Shown here: positions 1 to 5,695 of the stretch, piece by piece
How the letters are laid out: every line of letters begins with the position of its first letter
Position numbering within the stretch: the stretch's first letter is position 1
Source: Acidobacteriota bacterium
GTDB lineage: Bacteria; Acidobacteriota; UBA4820; DSQY01
DNA length: 7,252 nucleotides
Direction: 5' to 3'
Assembly (NCBI GenBank): GCA_021814085.1
Contig: JAKAJA010000088.1
Span: forward strand, 1 to 7,252
Notes under the pieces: generated by a model
The model's input: the letters and a program-made list of their open reading frames with translations, nothing else
Database searches by the model: none
Told to the model about the DNA's origin: nothing
Position numbers and translations under genes: made by a program

Positions 1-73
1 GGGGCGCGGCGGCTACGGCGGCGGCGGCGGGTTCCGCGGCAGCGGCGGCGGCCGTGGCGGCGGACGGCGGTAA
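1..73 (+). CDS. C-terminal tail of a Gly/Arg-rich (RGG-type) protein, partial
   Basis: This is the last 23 codons of a gene that begins before the window. The reading frame starts at base 2 and stops at TAA 71-73. The tail is almost entirely Gly and Arg with single Tyr, Phe and Ser residues (GRGGYGGGGGF, then RGSGGGRGGGRR). Tails of this kind are flexible RNA-binding extensions and are typical of small bacterial RRM-domain RNA-binding proteins and of some DEAD-box RNA helicases. No folded domain is visible, so I cannot choose between these. The frame is supported by the stop codon being followed directly by a strong terminator; the other two forward frames give a less plausible Arg/Pro-rich or Ala-rich product. 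Role in RNA binding is inference from composition only. Confidence 0.7.
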   Translation, partial: GRGGYGGGGGFRGSGGGRGGGRR

Positions 74-100
74 TCTGAACCTGTCATCGCGAAAAATGAG

Positions 101-130
101 AAGGGGCCCCGCTTGGGGCCCTTTTTCTTG
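101..130 (+). terminator. Rho-independent terminator after the Gly-rich gene
   Basis: The left arm AAGGGGCCCC (101-110) pairs with GGGGCCCTTT (115-124) around a GCTT tetraloop, giving a 10-bp stem with one G-U pair. It runs into a T-rich tract (122-129, TTTTTCTT). It lies 27 nt after the TAA stop of the Gly-rich gene, and only the + strand has the T tract directly after the stem, so it terminates rightward transcription. Its position implies that the genes to the right need their own promoter. Confidence 0.9.
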
Positions 131-154
131 TGGCCGGGATGTTCTCTCCGGCGA

Positions 155-183
155 GACTGACCGCGGCCCAGTTATGCTAAAAT
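155..183 (+). promoter_or_regulatory. Candidate extended -10 promoter for the lipoprotein-sulP unit
   Basis: TGCTAAAAT at 175-183 matches an extended -10 element (TG-N-TAAAAT, five of six bases of TATAAT). It lies in an AT-rich island (about 171-200) in otherwise GC-rich DNA, directly after the terminator. The -35 region is weak: GACTGA at 155-160 has the right 17-nt spacing but poor identity, which is tolerated in extended -10 promoters. A start near base 190 would give a leader of about 110 nt to ATG 300 or about 280 nt to ATG 471. Confidence 0.45.
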
Positions 184-470
184 ATTCATAAGTAAGTACT
201 GGCTTTTGTCCGCCGCTCGGTTTGAACGTCCGCAGCCAAGGGCCGGGGTCCATATCGTCGATGGGGAAGAGCCGGTCGGTTCCTCATGGGAAGGAGTTCA
301 TGCCAGCAATCAGGATAGAATCTTTCCAGCACGCCCCAGCGCCTATGGGAAGGGCCGGCGCATTCAAAGCGGATAGAAGAGACCCCATGTCGCATGAGCA
401 TGTCGAGAGCGACTTCTTCTTGTGGAAATTGAGCCCGCTGGGACGGCTCCTCTCCATCCGTGGATCGTGC
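184..470 (+). other. Leader/intergenic stretch with several in-frame upstream ATGs
   Basis: This stretch of nearly 300 bases has no gene I can call with confidence. It stays open in the frame of the downstream lipoprotein from ATG 222, with further in-frame ATGs at 261, 300, 345 and 387. ATG 300 has the best Shine-Dalgarno-like match (GGGAAGGAG ending at 296, 3 nt before the ATG, which is rather close). The peptide it would encode looks unordered and lacks a recognisable domain. Short GGGAAG-containing repeats occur near 261, 286 and 345, and a small hairpin is possible (GCGCC 339-343 with GGCGC 357-361). It may be an untranslated leader or an N-terminal extension. No tRNA, riboswitch class or opposite-strand gene was recognised. 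Confidence 0.4.
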
Positions 471-959
471 ATGGTCCACAAGTGCCTGCTCGGCATGTGT
501 CTGCTCCTGCTCCTGACGGCCTGTTTCGGCGTCCTATCGAGCGCCACGCTTGTCCCCGTGGCAGGCCCGCTCCTCGGTGCGCACGCGGCCGCCCTGAAGG
601 TTCTCATGAGCGGCGCCCTCACGGGACAGGGAACCTTGCAGCTCACCATGCCGGGCGGCGAGATCGTCCGTGGAGAGTTCCAGACCCTGACCGGGTATTC
701 CAACAGCACCGACTTCGGAGAGCGGTCGGCCGACGTTGGGCCGATGGTCGTGACGAGGGACGATTGGAAAGCGGCCTACGGTTCGGGCATGGACGTGGGG
801 GAAAAAATCCACGGCCTGCTGTCCGGCGCCGGGAACAAGGGAACCCTCCTGATCGGGGAGTACATCGTCGATCCCATGGAGGGGCACGGATTCGGGGTGG
901 CCAAGGACAATCGGGGCAACCTCTACCGCCTCACGTTTTCTACGCCCGAATATTACTGA
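471..959 (+). CDS. Small uncharacterised lipoprotein
   Basis: The product is 162 residues from ATG 471. It begins with a short basic N terminus (MVHK), a hydrophobic stretch of Leu residues and a textbook lipobox L15-T16-A17-C18, so it should be cleaved by signal peptidase II, lipidated on Cys18 and anchored facing the periplasm. The mature part is rich in Gly and beta-prone: GQGTLQLTMPGGEIVRGEF (53-70 region), then GNKGTLLIGEYIV (121-133) and GHGFGVAKDNRGNLYRLTF (138-156). This resembles a family of small hypothetical lipoproteins with a GxG...MPxGE...GEY...GxGxG...G.LYR pattern that I recall from Proteobacteria; no function is known to me. I chose 471 because it places the signal peptide at the N terminus, although no good ribosome-binding site precedes it. 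Starts at 387, 300 or 222 would add 28 to 83 residues before the signal. The gene ends 29 nt before sulP and is probably co-transcribed with it. Confidence 0.7.
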   Translation: MVHKCLLGMCLLLLLTACFGVLSSATLVPVAGPLLGAHAAALKVLMSGALTGQGTLQLTMPGGEIVRGEFQTLTGYSNSTDFGERSADVGPMVVTRDDWKAAYGSGMDVGEKIHGLLSGAGNKGTLLIGEYIVDPMEGHGFGVAKDNRGNLYRLTFSTPEYY

Positions 960-988
960 GGATTGGTGGCAAGCGGAGAGGCGCAACC

Positions 989-2695
989 ATGTCATCCGTC
1001 GGGAGCGGGACCCGGATCTCCAATTCGAAAGCACCGGTGCTCCAGGGGCTGCTCCCCATCGACCGATCGCGGATCGGACCCGATGTGCTCGCGGGCCTCA
1101 CCTTGGCCGCCGTGGGAATCCCCCAGGCCATGGGCTATGCCAAGATCATCGGCGTCCCGGTCACCCTTGGACTTTACACCCTCCTTCTGCCGCTCGTCGC
1201 ATTCGCCCTCTTCGGGGCCTCCCGCCACCTCGTCGTGGCCGCCGATTCGGCCACGGCGGCCATGGTCGCCTCGGCCCTCATCACGGCGCAGGCCCCCGCA
1301 GACAGCCCCAGATACATCGCCCTGACCGGCCTCGTTGCCCTCGTCGCGGCGGGACTGCTCCTCGTGGCGCGCCTCTTCCGCCTCGGGTTCCTCGCGGACT
1401 TCCTCTCGCGCACGGTGCTCGTGGGCTTTCTGACGGGGGTGGGTCTCCAGGTCGCGGTCAGCCAGCTCCATGGCGTCCTAGGCATAGCCAAGGGCGGCGA
1501 GGGAATCTTCGGGCCGTTGAAATTCTCCTGGGAGCACCTGGGAGACGTGCAACCCGCGAGCGTAGGCATTTCGGCTGCGGTCCTGGTCCTCGTCTTCGGA
1601 GTCCTCCACTTTTTTCCGCGGTTCCCCGCCCTCCTCCTGGCGGTTCTTGGAGCCATCACGGCGAGCGCTGCCTTCGGCTGGGGGGCCAAGGGAGTGGAAC
1701 TCGTGGGTGCCGTTCCCAGTGGCCTGCCGCGCCTGGGCCTGCCCAACGTGTCGTGGGGAGACATGGCGGGGGTCTTCGAGGTGGCCTTCTCCTGTTGCGT
1801 CGTCATCCTCGCCCAGAGCGCGGCCACGGCCCGGGTCTATGCCGCCCGGTACGGGGAGGAGGACGATCCCAACGGAGACTTGGTGGGGCTGTGCCTGGCG
1901 AACGCGGCGGCCGGACTCGGTGGGACCTTCGTCGTGAACGGTAGCCCCACGCAGACGGCCACGGTGGACGCCGCGGGCGGCAGGTCCCAGCTCGCCCAGC
2001 TGACCACCGCCGCGAGCCTCCTGGTCATCCTCTTCTTCTTCACGGGGCCCCTGAGCTATCTTCCCGAGGCGGCCCTCGCGAGCGTCGTCTTCTACATCGG
2101 CCTGAAGCTCATCAAGATCGGTCCCCTCGCGGACATCTTCAGGAAGAGTCCGGCGGAGTTCTGGGTGGCCTTGCTAACGGCGGCGACGGTGGTGGCCGTG
2201 GGCGTCCGCCAGGGGATTCTCCTGGCCCTCGTCCTCTCCCTATTGCAGCACGTGCGACGCGGCTATAGGCCGCCCACCGCCGTCGTCCTCCATGACCCCG
2301 TGCGCCACTGGCGGATGGACGCCGCGGAGCCCGGAAGGATGATCGAGCCGGGGATGGTAATGTACTGGTTCGGCGGAAGCCTCTACTACGCAAACGTTTC
2401 TCACTTCGCCAGGGAATCCCGGCTCCTGGTGTACGATTCGCCCGCGCCCGTCCGGTGGTTCGTCCTGGAGGCCAGCGCCATTCCCTCCATAGACTATTCC
2501 GCGGGGCAAACCCTCAGGGAGCTCCAGCAGAACCTCGCGGCATCGGGCGTGGTCTTCGCGATCGTCTTCGCCAGCCCGAGCCTCCGGGCGGACCTGGATA
2601 GGGAGGGCGTCACGGAGGAGGTGGGCGCCGGGCACGTCTTCAACACGGCCCGCGAGTGCCTCGATGCTTACCGCGCGGCGGAGCTGGGCGGCTGA
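989..2695 (+). CDS. SulP/SLC26-family anion transporter with STAS domain
   Basis: This 568-residue inner-membrane protein is full length for the SulP family (about 550-600 residues). The N-terminal transporter core (about 30-420) contains the family signature VGIPQAMGYAKIIGVP (42-57), GLYT (61-64) and FGASRHLVVAADSATAAM at the start of helix 3 (75-92). The TM10 region reads NGSPTQTATVDAAGGRSQLA (318-337). A C-terminal cytoplasmic STAS domain follows (about 455-563) with IDYSAGQTL at 501-509, the loop that carries the phosphorylatable serine in anti-sigma antagonists; here it is Ser504. Family members move sulfate, bicarbonate, chloride or dicarboxylates, by proton or sodium symport or exchange; the substrate cannot be read from this sequence. 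ATG 989 is chosen because GGAGAGG (975-981) lies 7 nt upstream and the protein start matches the family. The same frame is open far upstream, but that part overlaps the lipoprotein gene and is low-complexity Arg/Pro/Gly. It is likely in one operon with its two neighbours. Confidence 0.95.
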   Translation: MSSVGSGTRISNSKAPVLQGLLPIDRSRIGPDVLAGLTLAAVGIPQAMGYAKIIGVPVTLGLYTLLLPLVAFALFGASRHLVVAADSATAAMVASALITAQAPADSPRYIALTGLVALVAAGLLLVARLFRLGFLADFLSRTVLVGFLTGVGLQVAVSQLHGVLGIAKGGEGIFGPLKFSWEHLGDVQPASVGISAAVLVLVFGVLHFFPRFPALLLAVLGAITASAAFGWGAKGVELVGAVPSGLPRLGLPNVSWGDMAGVFEVAFSCCVVILAQSAATARVYAARYGEEDDPNGDLVGLCLANAAAGLGGTFVVNGSPTQTATVDAAGGRSQLAQLTTAASLLVILFFFTGPLSYLPEAALASVVFYIGLKLIKIGPLADIFRKSPAEFWVALLTAATVVAVGVRQGILLALVLSLLQHVRRGYRPPTAVVLHDPVRHWRMDAAEPGRMIEPGMVMYWFGGSLYYANVSHFARESRLLVYDSPAPVRWFVLEASAIPSIDYSAGQTLRELQQNLAASGVVFAIVFASPSLRADLDREGVTEEVGAGHVFNTARECLDAYRAAELGG

Positions 2696-2736
2696 GGCAG
2701 GGCCGGAGTGCTTAATGGGGAAACGGAGGCCGGAAC

Positions 2737-3414
2737 ATGGGGCTGGTGGGCAGGGTTGGCGATTTCCTGAGGGACTACCTCTCGCCGGCCGACAGGCTGG
2801 CGGAGACCCTGTGCGGGCTCATCATGGTCCTCTCCTTCACCCTCGTGGCCGCGCCCCAGGTCAAGGAGGGCCCGGAAGGCGTCAGGACCCTCCTCCTGGC
2901 CACCGTCGGCTGCAACCTGGCCTGGGGCATCATCGACGGCGCTCTGTTTGTGCTCTGCGCCATGACCCAGCGGGGCCAGAACCTCCGGGTTTTCAACGCG
3001 GTGAGGGCCGCTCCCGATGAAGCCACCGCGGCGCGGATCCTCAGGCGCGAGCTGGATGAGAGGCTGCCCGAACGGACCCCGGACGAGGCCCGCGACCACC
3101 TCTCTCGCGCCCTTGTGCCGGTCATGGCCGAGATCGACAATCCCCCGGGGCTGGTGACGAAGGACGATCTTTGGGGCGGGCTGGCCATCCTGTCGGTGGA
3201 GGTCCTCTGCACGATCCCCGCCTCCGTTCCCTTCCTCCTCATGAGGGACCACTGGCTCGCCCTCAGGACCTCCAACCTGCTCCTGCTCCTCCTCCTCTTC
3301 GCGGTCGGCTTCCAGTGGGGCGGCAAGGCCATCGGTAAGCCTTGGGCCGCGGGACTGGCCATGCTATGCGCGGGCGGCCTCCTCGTGGCGGTCGCCTTGG
3401 CGCTGGGGGGCTGA
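2737..3414 (+). CDS. VIT1/CCC1-like five-helix membrane protein
   Basis: The product is 225 residues with predicted membrane segments at about 22-40, 49-75, 146-169, 176-195 and 203-223. A charged, helix-prone soluble section lies between helices 2 and 3 (about 78-143) and is rich in Glu, Asp and Arg. The segment SPADRLAETLCGLIMVLSFT (16-35) and GCNLAWGIIDG (58-68) resemble bacterial proteins usually labelled VIT1/CCC1 transporter family. The layout of two helices, an acidic cytoplasmic domain and three helices is that of VIT1 iron/manganese transporters, where the acidic domain collects metal. Metal transport is therefore plausible but unproven, because these short bacterial homologues are largely uncharacterised. 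The start is supported by GGAGG at 2725-2729, 7 nt before the ATG. It lies 41 nt after the SulP gene with no terminator between, so the two are probably co-transcribed. The stop codon is overlapped by the promoter of the next gene. Confidence 0.8.
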   Translation: MGLVGRVGDFLRDYLSPADRLAETLCGLIMVLSFTLVAAPQVKEGPEGVRTLLLATVGCNLAWGIIDGALFVLCAMTQRGQNLRVFNAVRAAPDEATAARILRRELDERLPERTPDEARDHLSRALVPVMAEIDNPPGLVTKDDLWGGLAILSVEVLCTIPASVPFLLMRDHWLALRTSNLLLLLLLFAVGFQWGGKAIGKPWAAGLAMLCAGGLLVAVALALGG

Positions 3415-3439
3415 CAGGACCGGGAATATGACGTAGAAT
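3411..3439 (+). promoter_or_regulatory. Sigma70-type promoter for ppk2
   Basis: CTGACA (3411-3416) and TAGAAT (3434-3439) each match the -35 and -10 consensus at five of six positions and are separated by exactly 17 nt. The -35 element overlaps the stop codon (TGA 3412-3414) of the preceding membrane-protein gene. Transcription would start near 3446, giving a leader of about 45 nt with the ribosome-binding site AAGGGAG at 3477-3483. The AT-rich stretch stands out from the GC-rich surroundings. Confidence 0.6.
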
Positions 3440-3445
3440 ATATTC
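3424..3445. repeat. GAATAT direct repeat and perfect palindrome at the ppk2 promoter
   Basis: GAATATATTC at 3436-3445 is a perfect 10-bp palindrome covering most of the -10 element and reaching the expected start site. A further GAATAT at 3424-3429 repeats its left half with a 6-nt gap. Such placement is typical of a repressor operator, but a chance origin in a short AT-rich region is possible. No regulator gene is in the window. Confidence 0.4.
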
Positions 3446-3490
3446 GTATTTTGGCCCACTACCTTATCTAATGGCGAAGGGAGACCGACC

Positions 3491-4399
3491 ATGGCCGACC
3501 ACGACAAACTGTTGCAAAGGGCCCTGAAATTCATCAAGCCCTACCGAGTGACGGACGGGAAGAAGTTCCGCCTCAAGGACGTGGACCCGGGCGATACGGC
3601 GGGGTTCAAGGCCGAGGACAAGCCCAGGGCGAAAGAGGCCCTGGCGGACGGCGTGACCCTCCTCGCGGAACTCCAGGACAAGCTCTACGCCCAGGACCAG
3701 TGGGGGCTCCTGCTCAACTTCCAGGCCATGGACGCGGCGGGGAAAGACGGCTCCATCAAGCACGTCATGTCGGGCGTCAACCCCCAGGGCTGCCAGGTTT
3801 ACTCCTTCAAGGCCCCCTCGGCGGAGGAGCTGGACCACGACTTCATGTGGCGGTGCCTGAAGAACCTCCCGGAGCGGGGCCGCATCGGCATCTTCAACCG
3901 CTCCTACTACGAGGAGACCCTCGTGGTGCGCGTCCACCCCGAATACCTCGCCGGGCAGAAGGTGCCCAAGAAGCTCATCACGAAGCGGATCTGGAACGAG
4001 CGCTTCGAGGACATCCGCGGCATCGAGCGCTACCTCTCGCGCAACGGCATCCTCGTCCGCAAGTTCTTCCTCCACGTCTCCAAGAAGGAGCAGAAGCGGC
4101 GGTTCATGGAGCGCCTGGACAACCCCGAGAAGAACTGGAAGTTCTCCTCCGCCGACGCCAAGGAGCGCGGCTACTGGGACGCCTACATGGAGGCCTACGA
4201 GGACATGATCCGCAACACGGCGACCCCCGAAGCGCCCTGGTACGTGGTCCCGGCGGACAACAAGTGGTTCTCACGGTTGGTCGTGGCGGCCGCCGTCATC
4301 GAGGCCCTCGACTCCATGAGCCTCCATTATCCCCAGGTGAGCGAGGCCAAGCTCAAGGAACTCGAAATCGCGAGGAAGATCCTGGAGAAGAAGGAGTAG
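3491..4399 (+). CDS. ppk2: Polyphosphate kinase 2, class III type (polyphosphate:AMP/ADP phosphotransferase)
   Basis: This 302-residue cytosolic enzyme transfers phosphate from inorganic polyphosphate to nucleotides. The P-loop (Walker A) reads QAMDAAGKDG at 78-87 with Lys85. Walker B reads IFNRSYYEE at 134-142. The lid region contains KFFLHVSKKEQKRRFMERLD (191-210) followed by NPEKNWKF (211-218), and APWYVVPADNKWF (248-260) is also conserved. The overall pattern, including an N-terminal KPYRV...FRLKDVDPGDTAGF segment (16-39), closely follows the characterised Meiothermus ruber class III enzyme as I remember it; that class phosphorylates both AMP and ADP, making ATP from polyphosphate. Class I members usually have an EGRDAAGKGG-type P-loop instead. 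Substrate assignment (AMP and ADP) is by family, not proven here. Length is slightly above the usual 260-300 residues because of a basic/acidic C-terminal helix. AAGGGAG sits 7 nt before ATG 3491. It probably has its own promoter. Confidence 0.95.
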   Translation: MADHDKLLQRALKFIKPYRVTDGKKFRLKDVDPGDTAGFKAEDKPRAKEALADGVTLLAELQDKLYAQDQWGLLLNFQAMDAAGKDGSIKHVMSGVNPQGCQVYSFKAPSAEELDHDFMWRCLKNLPERGRIGIFNRSYYEETLVVRVHPEYLAGQKVPKKLITKRIWNERFEDIRGIERYLSRNGILVRKFFLHVSKKEQKRRFMERLDNPEKNWKFSSADAKERGYWDAYMEAYEDMIRNTATPEAPWYVVPADNKWFSRLVVAAAVIEALDSMSLHYPQVSEAKLKELEIARKILEKKE

Positions 4400-4522
4400 C
4401 CCTGGCCTCTGGATGCGGGCCTGAGCGCGGAAGCGTGGACAAGGTCCATGGGTACCTGAAGGGGAACGGACGCGGGGCGGCCCTTGTCGGGCACGGCCGG
4501 AGCGCATGAGGGAGGGACGAAC
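4400..4522 (+). other. Intergenic region ahead of the efflux genes
   Basis: This 123-nt gap separates ppk2 from the efflux adaptor. I see no T-tract terminator and no convincing -35/-10 pair. A compact inverted repeat is present: CGTGGAC (4434-4440), loop AAG, GTCCATG (4444-4450), with one G-U pair. An overlapping imperfect dyad, AGGTCC (4442-4447) with GGTACCT (4451-4457), extends it. These could bind a regulator, but no adjacent regulator gene is visible. The efflux genes may be read through from ppk2 or use a promoter I cannot recognise. Confidence 0.35.
4511..4516 (+). promoter_or_regulatory. Ribosome-binding site that sets the GTG start of the adaptor gene
   Basis: GGAGGG lies 6 nt upstream of GTG 4523. 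An ATG at 4484 is in the same frame but has no comparable site and would put 13 extra residues before the signal peptide, so the GTG is the better start. Confidence 0.8.
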
Positions 4523-5692
4523 GTGAGACTAACGAGCCGCACTGAAACCGCATGGGTGACGATGGCCGCCATCTATTTGGCCGCTGGCCTGCTCCAGTTT
4601 ACGGGATGCAAGCCGAAGGCCGTGACACCGCCACCGCAGAAAGTAGAGGTCGTGGACGTCACCCAGCAGGACGTCCCCGTCACCCAGGAGTGGGTGGGCA
4701 CCCTGAAAGGCTCCGTGAACGCGGACATCCGGCCCAAGATCGAAGGCTACATCCTCAAACAGCTCTATCTCGAGGGCACCACGGTCAAGGCGGGCCAACC
4801 CCTCTTCCAGATCGACCCCAGGCAGTTCAAGGCGGCCCTGGATTCGGCCAAGGGCAACCTGGCCCGCAACCAGGCGGCACTGGACAACGCCAACATCACC
4901 GTCGAACGGTACAAGCCCCTCGCCAAGAGCCAAGCCATCAGCCAGCAGGAACTGGACGACGCTCTCTCCACCCAGCGCCAGTGCGAGGCCAATGTGGAGA
5001 CCGCCAAGGCCCAGCTGGAGCAGGCCCAGCTCAACCTGAACTGGTGCACCGTCACCTCCCCCATCGCGGGCATCGCCGGAACCGTCCAGACCCAGGTGGG
5101 CTCCCTCGTCAACGGTTCGAACGTCCTGACGACGGTCTCCACCGTGGACCCGATCCGGGTGGCCTTCGGCCTCTCCGAGCAGCAGTACCTGAGCTACATG
5201 GGCGCCACGGAGATGAGGCGGGAGGCCGCGGGCGGGGCGCTCGAGCTCGTCCTGACCGACGGGTCCGTCTACGCTCACCAGGGAAAGGTCATCCTCCTCA
5301 ACCGCCAGGTGGACGTGAAGACGGGCACGATCACCATCGAGGGCGAATTCCCCAACCCCGAGAGCCTGCTGAGGCCGGGCCAGTACGCCAAGGTGCGGGC
5401 CGTGACCTACATCAAGAAGGGCGCCCTCCTCGTTCCGCAGGCCGCCGTCAAGGAGCTTCAGGGGGACAACCAGGTGGCCGTCGTGGGGCCCGACGGAACC
5501 GTGGAGATGCGTTCGGTCACCACCGGCCAGCGCGTGGGAAGCCTCTGGGTCATGGACAAGGGGCTCAAGCCCGGCGAGAAGGTCATCGTTGGCGGGCTCC
5601 AGTTGGTGAAATCGGGGATGAAAGTCCAGGCCGTGGCGGCTGCCCCGGCCGATATGGCGCCCGCAGCCGGTGCCCCGGCAGGGGGGAGGTAG
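4523..5692 (+). CDS. RND efflux membrane-fusion (periplasmic adaptor) lipoprotein, AcrA/MexA type
   Basis: The 389-residue product links the inner-membrane pump to an outer-membrane channel. A signal segment (11-28) ends in LLQFTGC, placing the lipidated Cys at 29; Phe at the -3 position is not the usual Leu but is tolerated. In order: a first lipoyl half-motif IRPKIEGYILKQLYLEGTTV (69-88) and GQPLFQIDP (91-99); an alpha-helical hairpin (about 102-172) rich in Ala, Gln and Leu that contacts the channel; the second lipoyl half (about 175-200, TSPIAGIAGTV); a beta-barrel (about 205-295) with the LLRPGQYAKV motif (282-291) matching AcrA LLRPGMFV; and a membrane-proximal domain to about 370. The tail is Ala/Pro/Gly-rich. 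The match is to adaptors of HAE1 pumps for hydrophobic and amphiphilic compounds rather than to metal-exporting CusB types. The start is GTG. The last codons contain the ribosome-binding site of the pump gene, so the two are translationally coupled. Confidence 0.95.
   Translation: MRLTSRTETAWVTMAAIYLAAGLLQFTGCKPKAVTPPPQKVEVVDVTQQDVPVTQEWVGTLKGSVNADIRPKIEGYILKQLYLEGTTVKAGQPLFQIDPRQFKAALDSAKGNLARNQAALDNANITVERYKPLAKSQAISQQELDDALSTQRQCEANVETAKAQLEQAQLNLNWCTVTSPIAGIAGTVQTQVGSLVNGSNVLTTVSTVDPIRVAFGLSEQQYLSYMGATEMRREAAGGALELVLTDGSVYAHQGKVILLNRQVDVKTGTITIEGEFPNPESLLRPGQYAKVRAVTYIKKGALLVPQAAVKELQGDNQVAVVGPDGTVEMRSVTTGQRVGSLWVMDKGLKPGEKVIVGGLQLVKSGMKVQAVAAAPADMAPAAGAPAGGR
5681..5689 (+). promoter_or_regulatory. 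Ribosome-binding site of the pump gene inside the end of the adaptor gene
   Basis: GGGGGGAGG lies over the final Gly-Gly-Arg codons of the adaptor, 6 nt before GTG 5696. This purine run fixes the GTG start and makes coupling of translation between the two genes likely. Confidence 0.8.
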
Positions 5693-5695
5693 GCC

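Noticed and set aside
2..73. GGC/GGCGGC repeats as a possible microsatellite or non-coding repeat
   Set aside because: The repeats are explained by Gly codons of the RGG-type tail ending in a stop codon followed by a terminator.
186..479. 97-codon open frame on the - strand in the leader region
   Set aside because: No recognisable domain and composition typical of random GC-rich frames. I saw no ribosome-binding site or homologous pattern.
422..988. Upstream extension of the SulP frame to ATG 422
   Set aside because: The added residues are Arg/Pro/Gly-rich shadow sequence overlapping the lipoprotein gene. ATG 989 has a good ribosome-binding site and matches the family start.
3464..3470. TTATCTA as an alternative -10 element for ppk2
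   Set aside because: Its matching -35 region (around 3442-3448) is poor, and a transcript starting there would begin almost at the ribosome-binding site. The CTGACA/TAGAAT pair is much better.
3700..4509. Second + strand frame of 269 codons inside ppk2
   Set aside because: Arg/Gly/Pro/His-rich frame-shifted shadow of ppk2, which has all expected motifs in its own frame.
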